A stretch of DNA of 9,567 nt from JAZGDL01 sp036477795. Lineage in GTDB: Bacteria; Planctomycetota; Phycisphaerae; UBA1845. The stretch's first letter is position 1, and every line of letters starts with the position of its first letter. Below the pieces are notes generated by a model. It was not told the DNA's origin. It saw only the letters and a list, made by a program, of their open reading frames with translations, and did no database searches. Both the position numbers and the translations under genes were made by a program. Shown here one piece after another: positions 1-6,664 of the stretch. The stretch covers positions 1 to 9,567 of the forward strand of contig JAZGDL010000523.1 of NCBI GenBank assembly GCA_036477795.1, read 5' to 3'.

Positions 1-3000
1 CGGGGCAGCTCCACACTGGGTTGTCAATGCAGTTTCCAGTGCAATCGACACATTCATCGGGCACGCCGTCACCATCTGTATCGTCGCTTACATGACCGTC
101 ACCGTCGGGGTCCAGCGGATCGATGTCGCACTCGTCAGGAACGCCGTTGATGTTGCAGTCGTCACAAGCCGGTGTATCCGGCGGGCACTGTGAGATGTCG
201 CACGAGTCGATGACGCAATTCCCATTGCAATCGGGATCACAATCGACCGTGCAGATTCCTCCCACATCCCCGCAGGTGACCGCCGGTAGTTGACACTCGT
301 CCGGCACGCCGTTGTCGTCGCAATCCTGACAAGACGCATCCTCCGGCGGGCAGTCTGCGATGTCGCAGTCATCCGGAATGCCGTTTCCGTTGCAATCATT
401 CTCCAACGGCCCGATGGGCGGGACCTCGCATTCATCGGCGATGCCGTTGTTGTTGCAGTCATCGAAAATGCCGGGCTGGCAGCCGAGGATCGGATCACAA
501 GTTTCCAGGCCGTTACAGGGATCGCCGTCGTCGCAATTCAAGTCGCCGGGTGGGAACGGCACACAGTTGCCTCCGCCGTCGCAATGCTCTCCGGTGCACA
601 CGTTGCCATCGCCCTCGCACGGCGTGCTCAGCGGCGCATCGGGCAGCGGGTCACACACACCGCTCACCGGATTACAAACTTCGCCGCCCTCGCACGGCGG
701 GTCTGGGGGCTGGCAGACTACATTGTCGAACGTCACGCAGGCGCCGTTGCCGTCGCAGTGGTCAATCGTGCACAGGTCCTCGTCGGCCTCACAGGGCGTG
801 CTCAGCGGCGCATCGGGCAGCGGGTCGCACACACCGCTCACCGGGTTACAAACTTCGCCGCCCTCGCACGGCGGGTCTGGGGACTGGCAGACTACATTGT
901 CGAACGTCACGCAGGCGCCGTTGCCGTCGCAGTGGTCAATGGTGCACAGGTCCTCGTCGGCCTCACAGGACGTGCTCAGCGGCGCAGGTGTGTTAAAACA
1001 CTCACCGTCAAGGCACTCATCGATCGTGCAAGCATTGCCGTCGTCGCAATCCTCGTTCGTGGCGCACAAGCACACGGGTATGAGATCGCCCACCGCTGTG
1101 ATGTGCAGAGACCAGGTGTCCAGCGTGCCGGTGTCCGCGCCGGCGCTGTCAACGACCGTGATAGTCCAGTCGCCGGCCTTATCCATGCCGTCGAACGCGC
1201 TCAGCGCCTCTTGGGGCGTGTAGTTCGGTGGTGAGGACAGGTTAGCGACACACTGGGACTCGATCGCTCCGCCGGTACCCTCATCGTCCAGCACGATGCC
1301 CACAAAGTTATCCTCCGAGCAGCCGAACCCTGATGCGAAGCAGCCCGGCGTCGCATTACCGATCTCCTCCATCAGGATCACCGTCGTGCCGTTGTGCTCC
1401 ACACTGACGCACAGATCGCCCACCCAGGTGTGGGTAATGCTCAGATCGACGTCCACGTCACCGATCACGTCTCCGGGACCCGGAACGGTGATGGTGTCGC
1501 TGGCGCCCGTTGCATCATTGTCTGGGATCGGCAGATTCGGATTCGACTCAAACCACTGCTCCTCGCCGCCGATGGAAGTGAAGCACGGCGTGCCTTCGCC
1601 CTGCCACTCACCGCCAGCTTCCGCGCATTCCTCTGCCGTGACGTCCTCCAGGCAGTCGCCGCCCTCCAAGCAGCACGCACCGACGGGTACTTCACAAGGC
1701 GGACCCGAGAGGGTCACCGTGCCGGTGCCTTGGTCGCCCTCCTGGAAGCCGCCGACCCGGATGGTGTAGCAGTTGCCCCCCAGCACGGGAACGGTGACTT
1801 CAGAGCTGAAGCCCGCGCATCCGGGTGCGTCGTCGTTGCAGCCCAGCATCTCAGCATCGCCGGGTGGGCACATGAAATCGTCGGGGTCACAACCGTCGTA
1901 GACCACCAGGTCGGTGTCGTAATTGGCCTGGTTGCAGGTGCTGACCGTGAGGACGCCACCCTGAGGCGCGATGAACTCGTACCAGATGTCATGGTAGGTC
2001 TGGCCGTCGAAGTCGCAGGCGGGATGTGCCTGACCATCGGTGTCGGCGCCGGTGGTATCAAAGGCGGTGGCACCGCACTCGATCGGAGCGGCGTCCTGGC
2101 AGTTGTCGTTCTCCGGGCCTGGGGGCGGCCCGCACGGAGCGCAGGAAATCTCCAGCACGTAGTCGTTGTTGCCGCCGCCGCAGGGGATGCCCTCGAAGAT
2201 GCCCCCGCCGGCACAGTCGCCGGGGGCCACGAAGACCACGTACTCACCGGCCGGCAGGCAGGCGCTGGCGTCGGCTATGGGCGTACAGCCGTCGGAGCAG
2301 CCGATGTCGCCGGCCACCACGGGGGTGCAGTCAGGGATGCCGTCGACGATGAAGTTGACGCCCGGGAACTGGCTGGTCAGCGTGCCGTGGATCTCGGTCT
2401 CGGCGGGCACCGTGACGCGGTACCAATCGGTGTCCCGCGTGCCGCCGTCGGCCCGGGCGGTGCCGCAGAAGCTCATGTTGCACTCGGCCTCGGTGAAGAC
2501 CACTGGATCCGAGTTGCACCCGCCGTTGGTATCGTCGCCGCAGGCCTCGCCCTCTGGCAGAGCGCCAGGCGGGCAGTCAAGCTCGCAGGGTAGGAGACAC
2601 TGACAAGTGGCTGGATCGCACATGCCTGGACAGGCCGCATCGTCCGGCGGGTCGCACTCCTCGCTGGGCTGATTGACCACACCGTCACCGCAGACCGGGC
2701 AGGGACCGCAGTCGGCCTCACAGTTCTTGCAGTCTTCGCCCGGGTCGCATACGCCGTCGCCACATTCGGGGCCCCCGCAGTCGCAGCCGGCGGGACAAGT
2801 CGAGCCGTAGGTATGCATGATGGTGACGGTCGTCTGACCACCGGGACCCAGGGAGACCGGTATTCTCAGCCCGATGGCTCCGTCGCAGGGACTGCCGCAG
2901 CCGGCAGGGGCCGGGCCGCTTTCGCCGTCAGTGTCGCAGCCAACCCCGGCGACGTGGTTGTCCCAGCCGAACGGAACACCATATTCATCCCATTGCTGGA

Positions 3001-4168
3001 GGTCGGTTCCAAAACCGTAGGGTACGCCGGCAGCGGGGCAGTTAGGAACGATACCAAGCTTGGAGCCGTAGTAGACGTCACCATTCGGGCTACTCATGGT
3101 AATGGCCGTTTCCGGTAGGCCGTCTTCAAGCTGGAACGCGAAGCGATCGCAAGCCGGCAGACCGTTGGCCCCGGTTCCGACCGAGTCGTTTGCGAAGTCC
3201 GCCGCCGGGTCCCACAGCAGGTCATAGTCGCCCTGCCGGAGCAGGACGAAGTCGATTGCTGCCCCTTTATTGATGATGCCATAGTCCTGGGTCAGCTTGG
3301 ACACACCCCCGCCGAGGTCTTCAACCTCCTGTATCACACTGATGAGCAGGTCCACGCCGGCGCCGTCGAAGACGCGGATTAAAGCGGTCAGCGTGTCATC
3401 GACACCGTCGCCGCTCAAATCGACGGCCGTATTGGGTGCAAAGATTGAGCTGTCCAGTGAGCCGTCGTCGAGTATGGCCTTCCAATCCGGACTGGTGCTG
3501 AGCAGCTCCCGCTGGGCCGTGTCAGGTATGTACAGGACGAACCCGTTGGTAAAGACGGCCTCGCTCAAGCCGGCGGCGCCGGCCGGATTGAAGTTGTCCC
3601 CAAAGGGGCATCCGGCCTTACCGCCGCCAAAAGCTGCGGCCACAAACGAGCCATACTCATCGAGGCCAAATGCCAGGTACCCGTCGGCCGAACTATCGGG
3701 GCCTGTGGCGATACACCCCGGATCGCCGCCTTGGGCGGAACGAGTGGCCCCCGAAGACTCCAGCACACCGGGTCTCGCTACGGTGTTGAGCAAGGAATCG
3801 GCCTTGGGTGGAAGCCCTTGCTTTTGAGGGGTTGCCGCGACGGCGGTGGCCAAGGAGTCGGTCCTCCCCGCACTCGCTTGCATCTCTTTGATTGTCGGCG
3901 CAGTGCCGGTCACTGCGCTGGTTTGCCGCTGGCCGCCCTGCTTTTGACCGGCTGCCTTCAGCTCGGCTTTCAGTACAGTGAATGCCGTTGTAGGGGTCGC
4001 TTGTGCAGCGGTTTTCTCTTGAACGGCTGACTTCTCAGCGGTTGCCTTTGTTGACACACTGGCCGGAGGCGCCGGCCTCGCACGTTCTTTCACGACCTGC
4101 GCATTAACAACCCAGGACGCCAACAACACCGTTAGCGGTGTTACCATAAAAACTGACTGCTTGGTCAT
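1..4168 (-). CDS. Giant secreted multidomain cysteine-rich protein with P-domain (3' end beyond window)
   Basis: I read the frame codon by codon from ATG at 4168 to the window edge and found no stop in 1389 codons, so the C-terminus lies outside. A GAGGAG ribosome site (4177-4182) sits 8 nt before the ATG. Residues 1-23 are a signal peptide (cleavage likely after VNA23). Residues 24-135 are an Ala/Thr/Lys/Gln-rich linker, and 140-450 an unrecognised, probably globular region. Residues 458-550 are cysteine-rich with CGDGV/ECD motifs like the myxobacterial disulfide repeat. Residues 560-677 and 680-820 look like two beta-sandwich domains of the pre-peptidase C-terminal type (DTDWYRVTVP; IWYEFIAP). 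A GACCLEGGDC module spans about 830-862. Residues 870-1022 match a proprotein-convertase P-domain (TWVGDLCVSVEHNGT; GDWTITVVDS). Residues 1030-1223 are cysteine-rich tandem repeats, and 1237 onward DCNNNGIADEC-type repeats. No catalytic domain is visible. Likely exported, disulfide- and calcium-stabilised; function unknown. Confidence -1.
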   Translation of the reverse strand, partial: MTKQSVFMVTPLTVLLASWVVNAQVVKERARPAPPASVSTKATAEKSAVQEKTAAQATPTTAFTVLKAELKAAGQKQGGQRQTSAVTGTAPTIKEMQASAGRTDSLATAVAATPQKQGLPPKADSLLNTVARPGVLESSGATRSAQGGDPGCIATGPDSSADGYLAFGLDEYGSFVAAAFGGGKAGCPFGDNFNPAGAAGLSEAVFTNGFVLYIPDTAQRELLSTSPDWKAILDDGSLDSSIFAPNTAVDLSGDGVDDTLTALIRVFDGAGVDLLISVIQEVEDLGGGVSKLTQDYGIINKGAAIDFVLLRQGDYDLLWDPAADFANDSVGTGANGLPACDRFAFQLEDGLPETAITMSSPNGDVYYGSKLGIVPNCPAAGVPYGFGTDLQQWDEYGVPFGWDNHVAGVGCDTDGESGPAPAGCGSPCDGAIGLRIPVSLGPGGQTTVTIMHTYGSTCPAGCDCGGPECGDGVCDPGEDCKNCEADCGPCPVCGDGVVNQPSEECDPPDDAACPGMCDPATCQCLLPCELDCPPGALPEGEACGDDTNGGCNSDPVVFTEAECNMSFCGTARADGGTRDTDWYRVTVPAETEIHGTLTSQFPGVNFIVDGIPDCTPVVAGDIGCSDGCTPIADASACLPAGEYVVFVAPGDCAGGGIFEGIPCGGGNNDYVLEISCAPCGPPPGPENDNCQDAAPIECGATAFDTTGADTDGQAHPACDFDGQTYHDIWYEFIAPQGGVLTVSTCNQANYDTDLVVYDGCDPDDFMCPPGDAEMLGCNDDAPGCAGFSSEVTVPVLGGNCYTIRVGGFQEGDQGTGTVTLSGPPCEVPVGACCLEGGDCLEDVTAEECAEAGGEWQGEGTPCFTSIGGEEQWFESNPNLPIPDNDATGASDTITVPGPGDVIGDVDVDLSITHTWVGDLCVSVEHNGTTVILMEEIGNATPGCFASGFGCSEDNFVGIVLDDEGTGGAIESQCVANLSSPPNYTPQEALSAFDGMDKAGDWTITVVDSAGADTGTLDTWSLHITAVGDLIPVCLCATNEDCDDGNACTIDECLDGECFNTPAPLSTSCEADEDLCTIDHCDGNGACVTFDNVVCQSPDPPCEGGEVCNPVSGVCDPLPDAPLSTPCEADEDLCTIDHCDGNGACVTFDNVVCQPPDPPCEGGEVCNPVSGVCDPLPDAPLSTPCEGDGNVCTGEHCDGGGNCVPFPPGDLNCDDGDPCNGLETCDPILGCQPGIFDDCNNNGIADECEVPPIGPLENDCNGNGIPDDCDIADCPPEDASCQDCDDNGVPDECQLPAVTCGDVGGICTVDCDPDCNGNCVIDSCDISQCPPDTPACDDCNINGVPDECDIDPLDPDGDGHVSDDTDGDGVPDECVDCTGNCIDNPVWSCP
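621..985 (-). repeat. 174-bp in-frame tandem duplication in the giant gene
   Basis: Two adjacent 174-bp copies (621-794 and 795-968) differ at only four positions. A fragment of a third copy begins at 969 and diverges by about 986. The unit is 58 codons, so the duplication keeps the frame. It encodes a cysteine-rich segment containing CTIDHCDGNGACVTFDN, followed by CEGGEVCNPVSGVCDPLPD. Three differences are synonymous and one changes Pro to Ser. The near identity suggests a recent duplication or gene conversion, and such a tract may vary in copy number between strains. Confidence -1.
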
Positions 4169-4256
4169 GGCCCGTTCTCCTCAAAGATATGTTTTCGATC
4201 GCACTCAGGATGTGAGAAGCTGTCTTTCCTACTCCCCACCGGCCCTTTGTTCAACA

Positions 4257-4285
4257 TATATACCGTTTCCAGCAGTTCCCGGCAA
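4257..4285 (-). promoter_or_regulatory. Candidate sigma-70-type promoter, proximal, for the giant gene
   Basis: Read on the minus strand, TTGCCG (4280-4285) and TATATA (4257-4262) are separated by exactly 17 bp. Each box matches the consensus at four of six positions. Transcription would start near 4250 and give a leader of about 80 nt before the ATG. This is a pattern match only; planctomycete promoters are poorly characterised. Confidence -1.
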
Positions 4286-4376
4286 GCCCAGCGACGACTT
4301 CAACACAACATTAGGGTTCGCTAATCACCCAAAGTGATCGATTTGATTTCTCGCCGGCCAAACTTCGCGAGATGAG

Positions 4377-4410
4377 GCGCAATTATAGTGGATAACACAT
4401 TGCGCGCCAG
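4377..4410 (-). promoter_or_regulatory. Candidate distal promoter overlapped by an inverted repeat (possible operator)
   Basis: On the minus strand a perfect TATAAT (4382-4387) lies 17 bp downstream of a weak -35, CTGGCG (4405-4410). A perfect 7-bp inverted repeat, GCGCAAT (4377-4383) and ATTGCGC (4399-4405), brackets the -10 box with a 15-nt gap. The placement would suit a repressor site, but no regulator is identified. The leader would be about 205 nt. Confidence -1.
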
Positions 4411-4496
4411 ATGGAGTGAGAGAATGGACCCGGCCACCCGTTTTTCGTCGGCCATCGGATCGACAGCGCAACGACCTCTGCAATCAGGAGTTAGGA

Positions 4497-4533
4497 CAGG
4501 CGGTGCCGGCCATGGTGGGGCCGACACCGCCTG
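4497..4533 (-). terminator. Strong hairpin downstream of the triple-dockerin gene, without a clear U-tract
   Basis: CAGGCGGTG (4497-4505) pairs perfectly with CACCGCCTG (4525-4533). After one C/A mismatch, CGGCC (4507-4511) pairs with GGCCG (4519-4523), leaving a 7-nt loop. The hairpin starts about 37 nt past the TAA of the minus-strand gene, as expected for a transcript end. The following minus-strand bases are not T-rich, so it may be a processing or RNA-stabilising hairpin, or a terminator that needs extra factors. Confidence -1.
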
Positions 4534-4569
4534 ACGGAAAGAAGTATGATTTGCTCCACTCACCCCGGC

Positions 4570-5661
4570 TTACCCGCTCCAGCTAGGTGCCGGCTCGGTT
4601 TCTGCGCAGGTGCCCCATTCCTCGCTGATGATTCTCACATCAGCACTATTGACGAAGCCGTCGCCGTTCAGATCCTCTTCGCAACCGGGACAACGACCGT
4701 AGCGGCCGAGCACCAGCGCCAGGTCGGCACTGCCAACCACGTTGTCGCCGTTGAGATCGCCGAAACAATCCATCTGGTCTTGCTGGGAAAGGACATTCAT
4801 GTTGCTACCCGCATCGGTATCCGTGACGAAGCCATCCCCGAGATATATGCTCTTGGCGCTCTTTCGTCTGGGCGAGATCACTTGCAGCTCCACCGCACAG
4901 GAACCCCAATTGCTGACCAGGGCATCGATGTCAGCATTATCCACGAAGCCGTCGCCGGTCAGGTCCTCTTCGCAGCCCTTGCAGGGCCCATAGGCACCGA
5001 GCACGAAGGCCAAGTCCGTACTGTCGATCCTACCGTCGCCGTTCAGGTCGCCCGAACAGGTCGACTCATCTTCAGGAGTCTCCTCGCTGCCGTCGTCATC
5101 GATCAACCCAACCTCGTCGGAGATTTCTGCGATGAGGCGCCGGCCCCTGCCGTCGAACACTTCGAACACAGGCATGGGGTCGCTGTCGCTGCTGCCGTCG
5201 TCATCGACCAACCCGTCCTCGTCGGAGATTTCTGCGATGTGGCGCCGGCCTCTTTCGTCGAGCACTTCGAACACAGGCATGGGGTCGCTGTCGCTGCTGC
5301 CGTCGTCATCGACCAACCCAATGCCATTGAAGGTTGCCCTAAACCTGCGATCTCCTTTGACAGTCTTGGAGGCATCCGCCGCACACGAACCCCAGATGGT
5401 GAACAGCAGATCGATGTCAGCCTCGTCCACATAGTTGTCACCGCTGAGGTCCTCTTCACATCCCCGACAAGGCCCATAGTTGCCGAGCATCAAGGCCAGG
5501 TCGTGGGCGTCCACCGTGCCGTCGCCGGAGAGATCGCCGATGCACGGGGTCTCCGGCCCGCCATCGGACGTCTCTGTTTCGAAGGAGTTGGGTGCCTCAG
5601 CCAGGGCAGGCATGCTGGTGATCGCGATGGCTGCGAGCATTGATAAGATTCTGGTTTTCAT
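4570..5661 (-). CDS. Secreted protein with three dockerin-like EF-hand modules and acidic tandem repeats
   Basis: The 363-residue protein starts at ATG 5661, with AAGGAG (5668-5673) 6 nt upstream, and ends in TAA. Residues 1-21 form a signal peptide (cleavage likely after ALA21). Three modules (about 40-93, 202-255, 299-352) each carry two calcium-loop motifs of the dockerin type I kind, such as DLNGDGRIDSTD and DLTGDGFVDNAD, and share cysteines in the pattern C-x-GDL, GxC-x-GCEEDL and WGxC. The first loop of module 3 (DLNGDNVVGSAD) has Gly where Asp is usual and may bind calcium poorly. Residues 115-201 hold an acidic repeat. No catalytic or cell-wall-anchor domain is visible, and the rest is short linkers. 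In cellulosomes dockerins bind cohesins; in planctomycetes their partners are largely unknown and no cohesin is seen here. A calcium-dependent adaptor or structural protein is my inference. Confidence -1.
   Translation of the reverse strand: MKTRILSMLAAIAITSMPALAEAPNSFETETSDGGPETPCIGDLSGDGTVDAHDLALMLGNYGPCRGCEEDLSGDNYVDEADIDLLFTIWGSCAADASKTVKGDRRFRATFNGIGLVDDDGSSDSDPMPVFEVLDERGRRHIAEISDEDGLVDDDGSSDSDPMPVFEVFDGRGRRLIAEISDEVGLIDDDGSEETPEDESTCSGDLNGDGRIDSTDLAFVLGAYGPCKGCEEDLTGDGFVDNADIDALVSNWGSCAVELQVISPRRKSAKSIYLGDGFVTDTDAGSNMNVLSQQDQMDCFGDLNGDNVVGSADLALVLGRYGRCPGCEEDLNGDGFVNSADVRIISEEWGTCAETEPAPSWSG
5086..5319 (-). repeat. 105-bp tandem repeat inside the triple-dockerin gene
   Basis: Two adjacent 105-bp copies (5215-5319 and 5110-5214) differ at seven positions. 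They share a 57-bp identical block (5263-5319 and 5158-5214). A decayed partial third copy follows to about 5086. The unit is 35 codons and begins GLVDDDGSSDSDPMPVFEV. It ends with RGRRxIAEISDE, of which a diverged version (RRFRATFNGI, residues 105-114) also precedes the first copy. It lies between dockerin modules 1 and 2. I do not recognise this unit. Confidence -1.
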
Positions 5662-5956
5662 GTCATTCTCCTTTTCATCGAGTTCCCAAATTCCACTATA
5701 AGCCGGGTTTTCCGCACCCTGCTTTGGTCTTCATCACAGAACGCGAGAAAGCGGCAAGTGAGGGGCAAAGATTTCTGGCGTTTCTCCGGATTTTGGTCCG
5801 GATGATCGCAACATGCTGTGGGAAAAAGGGTTGTGATTTCGCCGATTGAAGGATGTTCTGCCCTTCATGCTTGTCCAGGCGATCGTGCAGGCTTCACGCC
5901 TGAGGCCCTTTGCTTCTCGAACACCACTTCATGAGTTACAATGAAGGTTGGTGGGC
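5662..5956. promoter_or_regulatory. Divergent intergenic region between the dockerin-protein gene and the sigma gene
   Basis: This 295-bp region must hold promoters for both directions. Toward the minus-strand gene, TATAGT (5695-5700) is a five-of-six -10 match, but no convincing -35 precedes it. TCCGGA occurs twice (5785-5790 and 5797-5802) around TTTTGG; the hexamer is self-complementary, so the pair is both a direct and an inverted repeat and could be a hairpin or a dimer-binding site. CAGGC and GCCTG flank TTCAC near 5888-5902. I see no gene here; a 69-codon plus frame (5640-5849) overlaps the dockerin gene's start and lacks a ribosome site. Confidence -1.
5944..5947 (+). promoter_or_regulatory. 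Ribosome binding site choosing the sigma factor start
   Basis: AAGG lies 9 nt before ATG 5957. An in-frame TTG at 5948 would extend the protein by three residues but leaves no room for this site, so ATG 5957 is preferred. The match is short, so confidence is moderate. Confidence -1.
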
Positions 5957-6526
5957 ATGTCATCGAGACAGGACATCACCCAGGCGCTGGTTGCCGTGGC
6001 CAACGACGACCAGGCCGCCGTGGCCAAGCTGATGCCGTTGGTGTACGCCGAGCTGCGCGCGCTGGCGGGGCGGCAGCTCCAGCGGGAACGGCGTAACCAC
6101 ACGCTGCAAGCAACCGCCCTGGTGAACGAGGCCTATTTGCGTCTGGTGGACCAGACCCAGGTCGATTGGAAGGGCAAGGCTCATTTTCTGGCGGTGGCGG
6201 CTGAGGTGATCCGGCGGATTCTGGTGGACCACGCCCGCAAGCGCGGGGCCGCCAAGCGAGGCGGCGGGGCGCGGCAAATCACCATTACGCTGGAGAGTGC
6301 GGAGGCGGGGCCGGGTTGGGCGCCTAATGTTGATCTGCTGGCGCTCGATGAGGCGCTGCGGGAACTGTCCGAATTGAGCGAGCGGCAGGCCCAAGTGGTG
6401 CAACTGCGCTTCTTCGGCGGGTTGAGCGTGGAAGAAACCGCGTATGCGCTGGGCGTATCCGAACGAACCATCAAGGGTGATTGGCGTGTCGCCAGGGCGT
6501 GGCTTCGCCGGCGGCTCAGCCCCTAA
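5957..6526 (+). CDS. ECF-type RNA polymerase sigma factor, kinase-associated kind
   Basis: The 189-residue protein directs RNA polymerase to specific promoters. It has the two-domain ECF plan. Region 2 covers about residues 5-100, with QATALVNEAYLRLVD at about 51-65 and FLAVAAEVIRRILVDHARKRGAAKRGGG. Region 4 covers about 130-189, with LRFFGGLSVEETAYALGVSE, then RTIKGDWRVARAWLRRRL as a helix-turn-helix. This matches the family known as Sigma70_ECF / TIGR02999. The acidic DAED-like patch normally found in region 2.2 is replaced by neutral residues with Thr49 and Thr53. No anti-sigma gene is adjacent; instead a kinase gene follows 138 bp downstream, probably in one operon. In Vibrio parahaemolyticus EcfP, of a related group, a partner kinase (PknT) activates the sigma factor by phosphorylating a threonine in this region. 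The same here is inference. Confidence -1.
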   Translation: MSSRQDITQALVAVANDDQAAVAKLMPLVYAELRALAGRQLQRERRNHTLQATALVNEAYLRLVDQTQVDWKGKAHFLAVAAEVIRRILVDHARKRGAAKRGGGARQITITLESAEAGPGWAPNVDLLALDEALRELSELSERQAQVVQLRFFGGLSVEETAYALGVSERTIKGDWRVARAWLRRRLSP

Positions 6527-6545
6527 CGGGTCCGCGCGTGAGGAA

Positions 6546-6596
6546 TCCCGATGTGCCCCCGGTTCCCGGATCCCGCTGTACATCGGGACATCGGGA
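6546..6596. repeat. Nested palindromic element between sigma and kinase genes
   Basis: TCCCGCTGTACATCGGGA (6571-6588) is an 18-bp palindrome with one mismatch. An outer pair, TCCCGATGT (6546-6554) and ACATCGGGA (6588-6596), also matches perfectly, so two alternative hairpins are possible. The same 18-mer, with the mismatch corrected, occurs inside the kinase gene at 6898-6915. The hairpin lies in the presumed sigma-kinase mRNA and could lower expression of the kinase relative to sigma; that is inference. Confidence -1.
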
Positions 6597-6648
6597 GACC
6601 GCGAAATTCTTGCCCCTTGCGAGGCTGTTTTACGCGTGAATAGGTGAC

Positions 6649-6655
6649 AAGAGGA
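6649..6655 (+). promoter_or_regulatory. Ribosome binding site choosing the kinase start
   Basis: AAGAGGA lies 9 nt before ATG 6665. A GTG at 6644 in the same frame would place this purine run inside the coding region and has no comparable site, so ATG 6665 is taken as the start. Confidence -1.
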
Positions 6656-6664
6656 TTTGACCGG

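Larger units (their letters stand above)
4169..4569. other. Intergenic region between the two secreted-protein genes
   Basis: These 401 bp separate two minus-strand genes. They hold a strong hairpin close to the upstream gene's stop, two candidate minus-strand promoters, an inverted repeat over the farther one, and the ribosome site of the giant gene. An 80-codon frame (4321-4563) starts with GTG, has no convincing ribosome site and contains the hairpin, so I do not call it a gene. The arrangement suggests two separate transcription units. Confidence -1.

Noticed and set aside
290..2593. Long plus-strand reading frames opposite the giant gene, for example 290-1234 and 1394-2593
   Set aside because: They are the exact antisense of the true frame, encode Val/Ala/Arg-rich low-information sequence, and lack ribosome sites; the minus-strand frame has recognisable domains.
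4383..4400. Resemblance of TTATAGTGGATAACAC to the lac operator
   Set aside because: Only a partial match of short AT-rich sequence; no LacI-type gene in the window.
4321..4563. 80-codon minus-strand frame after the dockerin gene
   Set aside because: GTG start without a ribosome site; it contains the strong hairpin and overlaps a promoter candidate; no recognisable domain.
4546..5643. 365-codon plus-strand frame opposite the dockerin gene
   Set aside because: It is the mirror of the dockerin frame and has no recognisable domain; the minus strand has a signal peptide and EF-hand loops.
5640..5849. 69-codon plus-strand frame over the dockerin gene's start
   Set aside because: No ribosome site, overlaps the divergent promoter region, low-information sequence.
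5910..5942. TACAAT (5937-5942) as a -10 box for the sigma gene
   Set aside because: A start of transcription near 5949 would leave out the AAGG ribosome site, and the possible -35 boxes are poorly matched or spaced 21 bp away.
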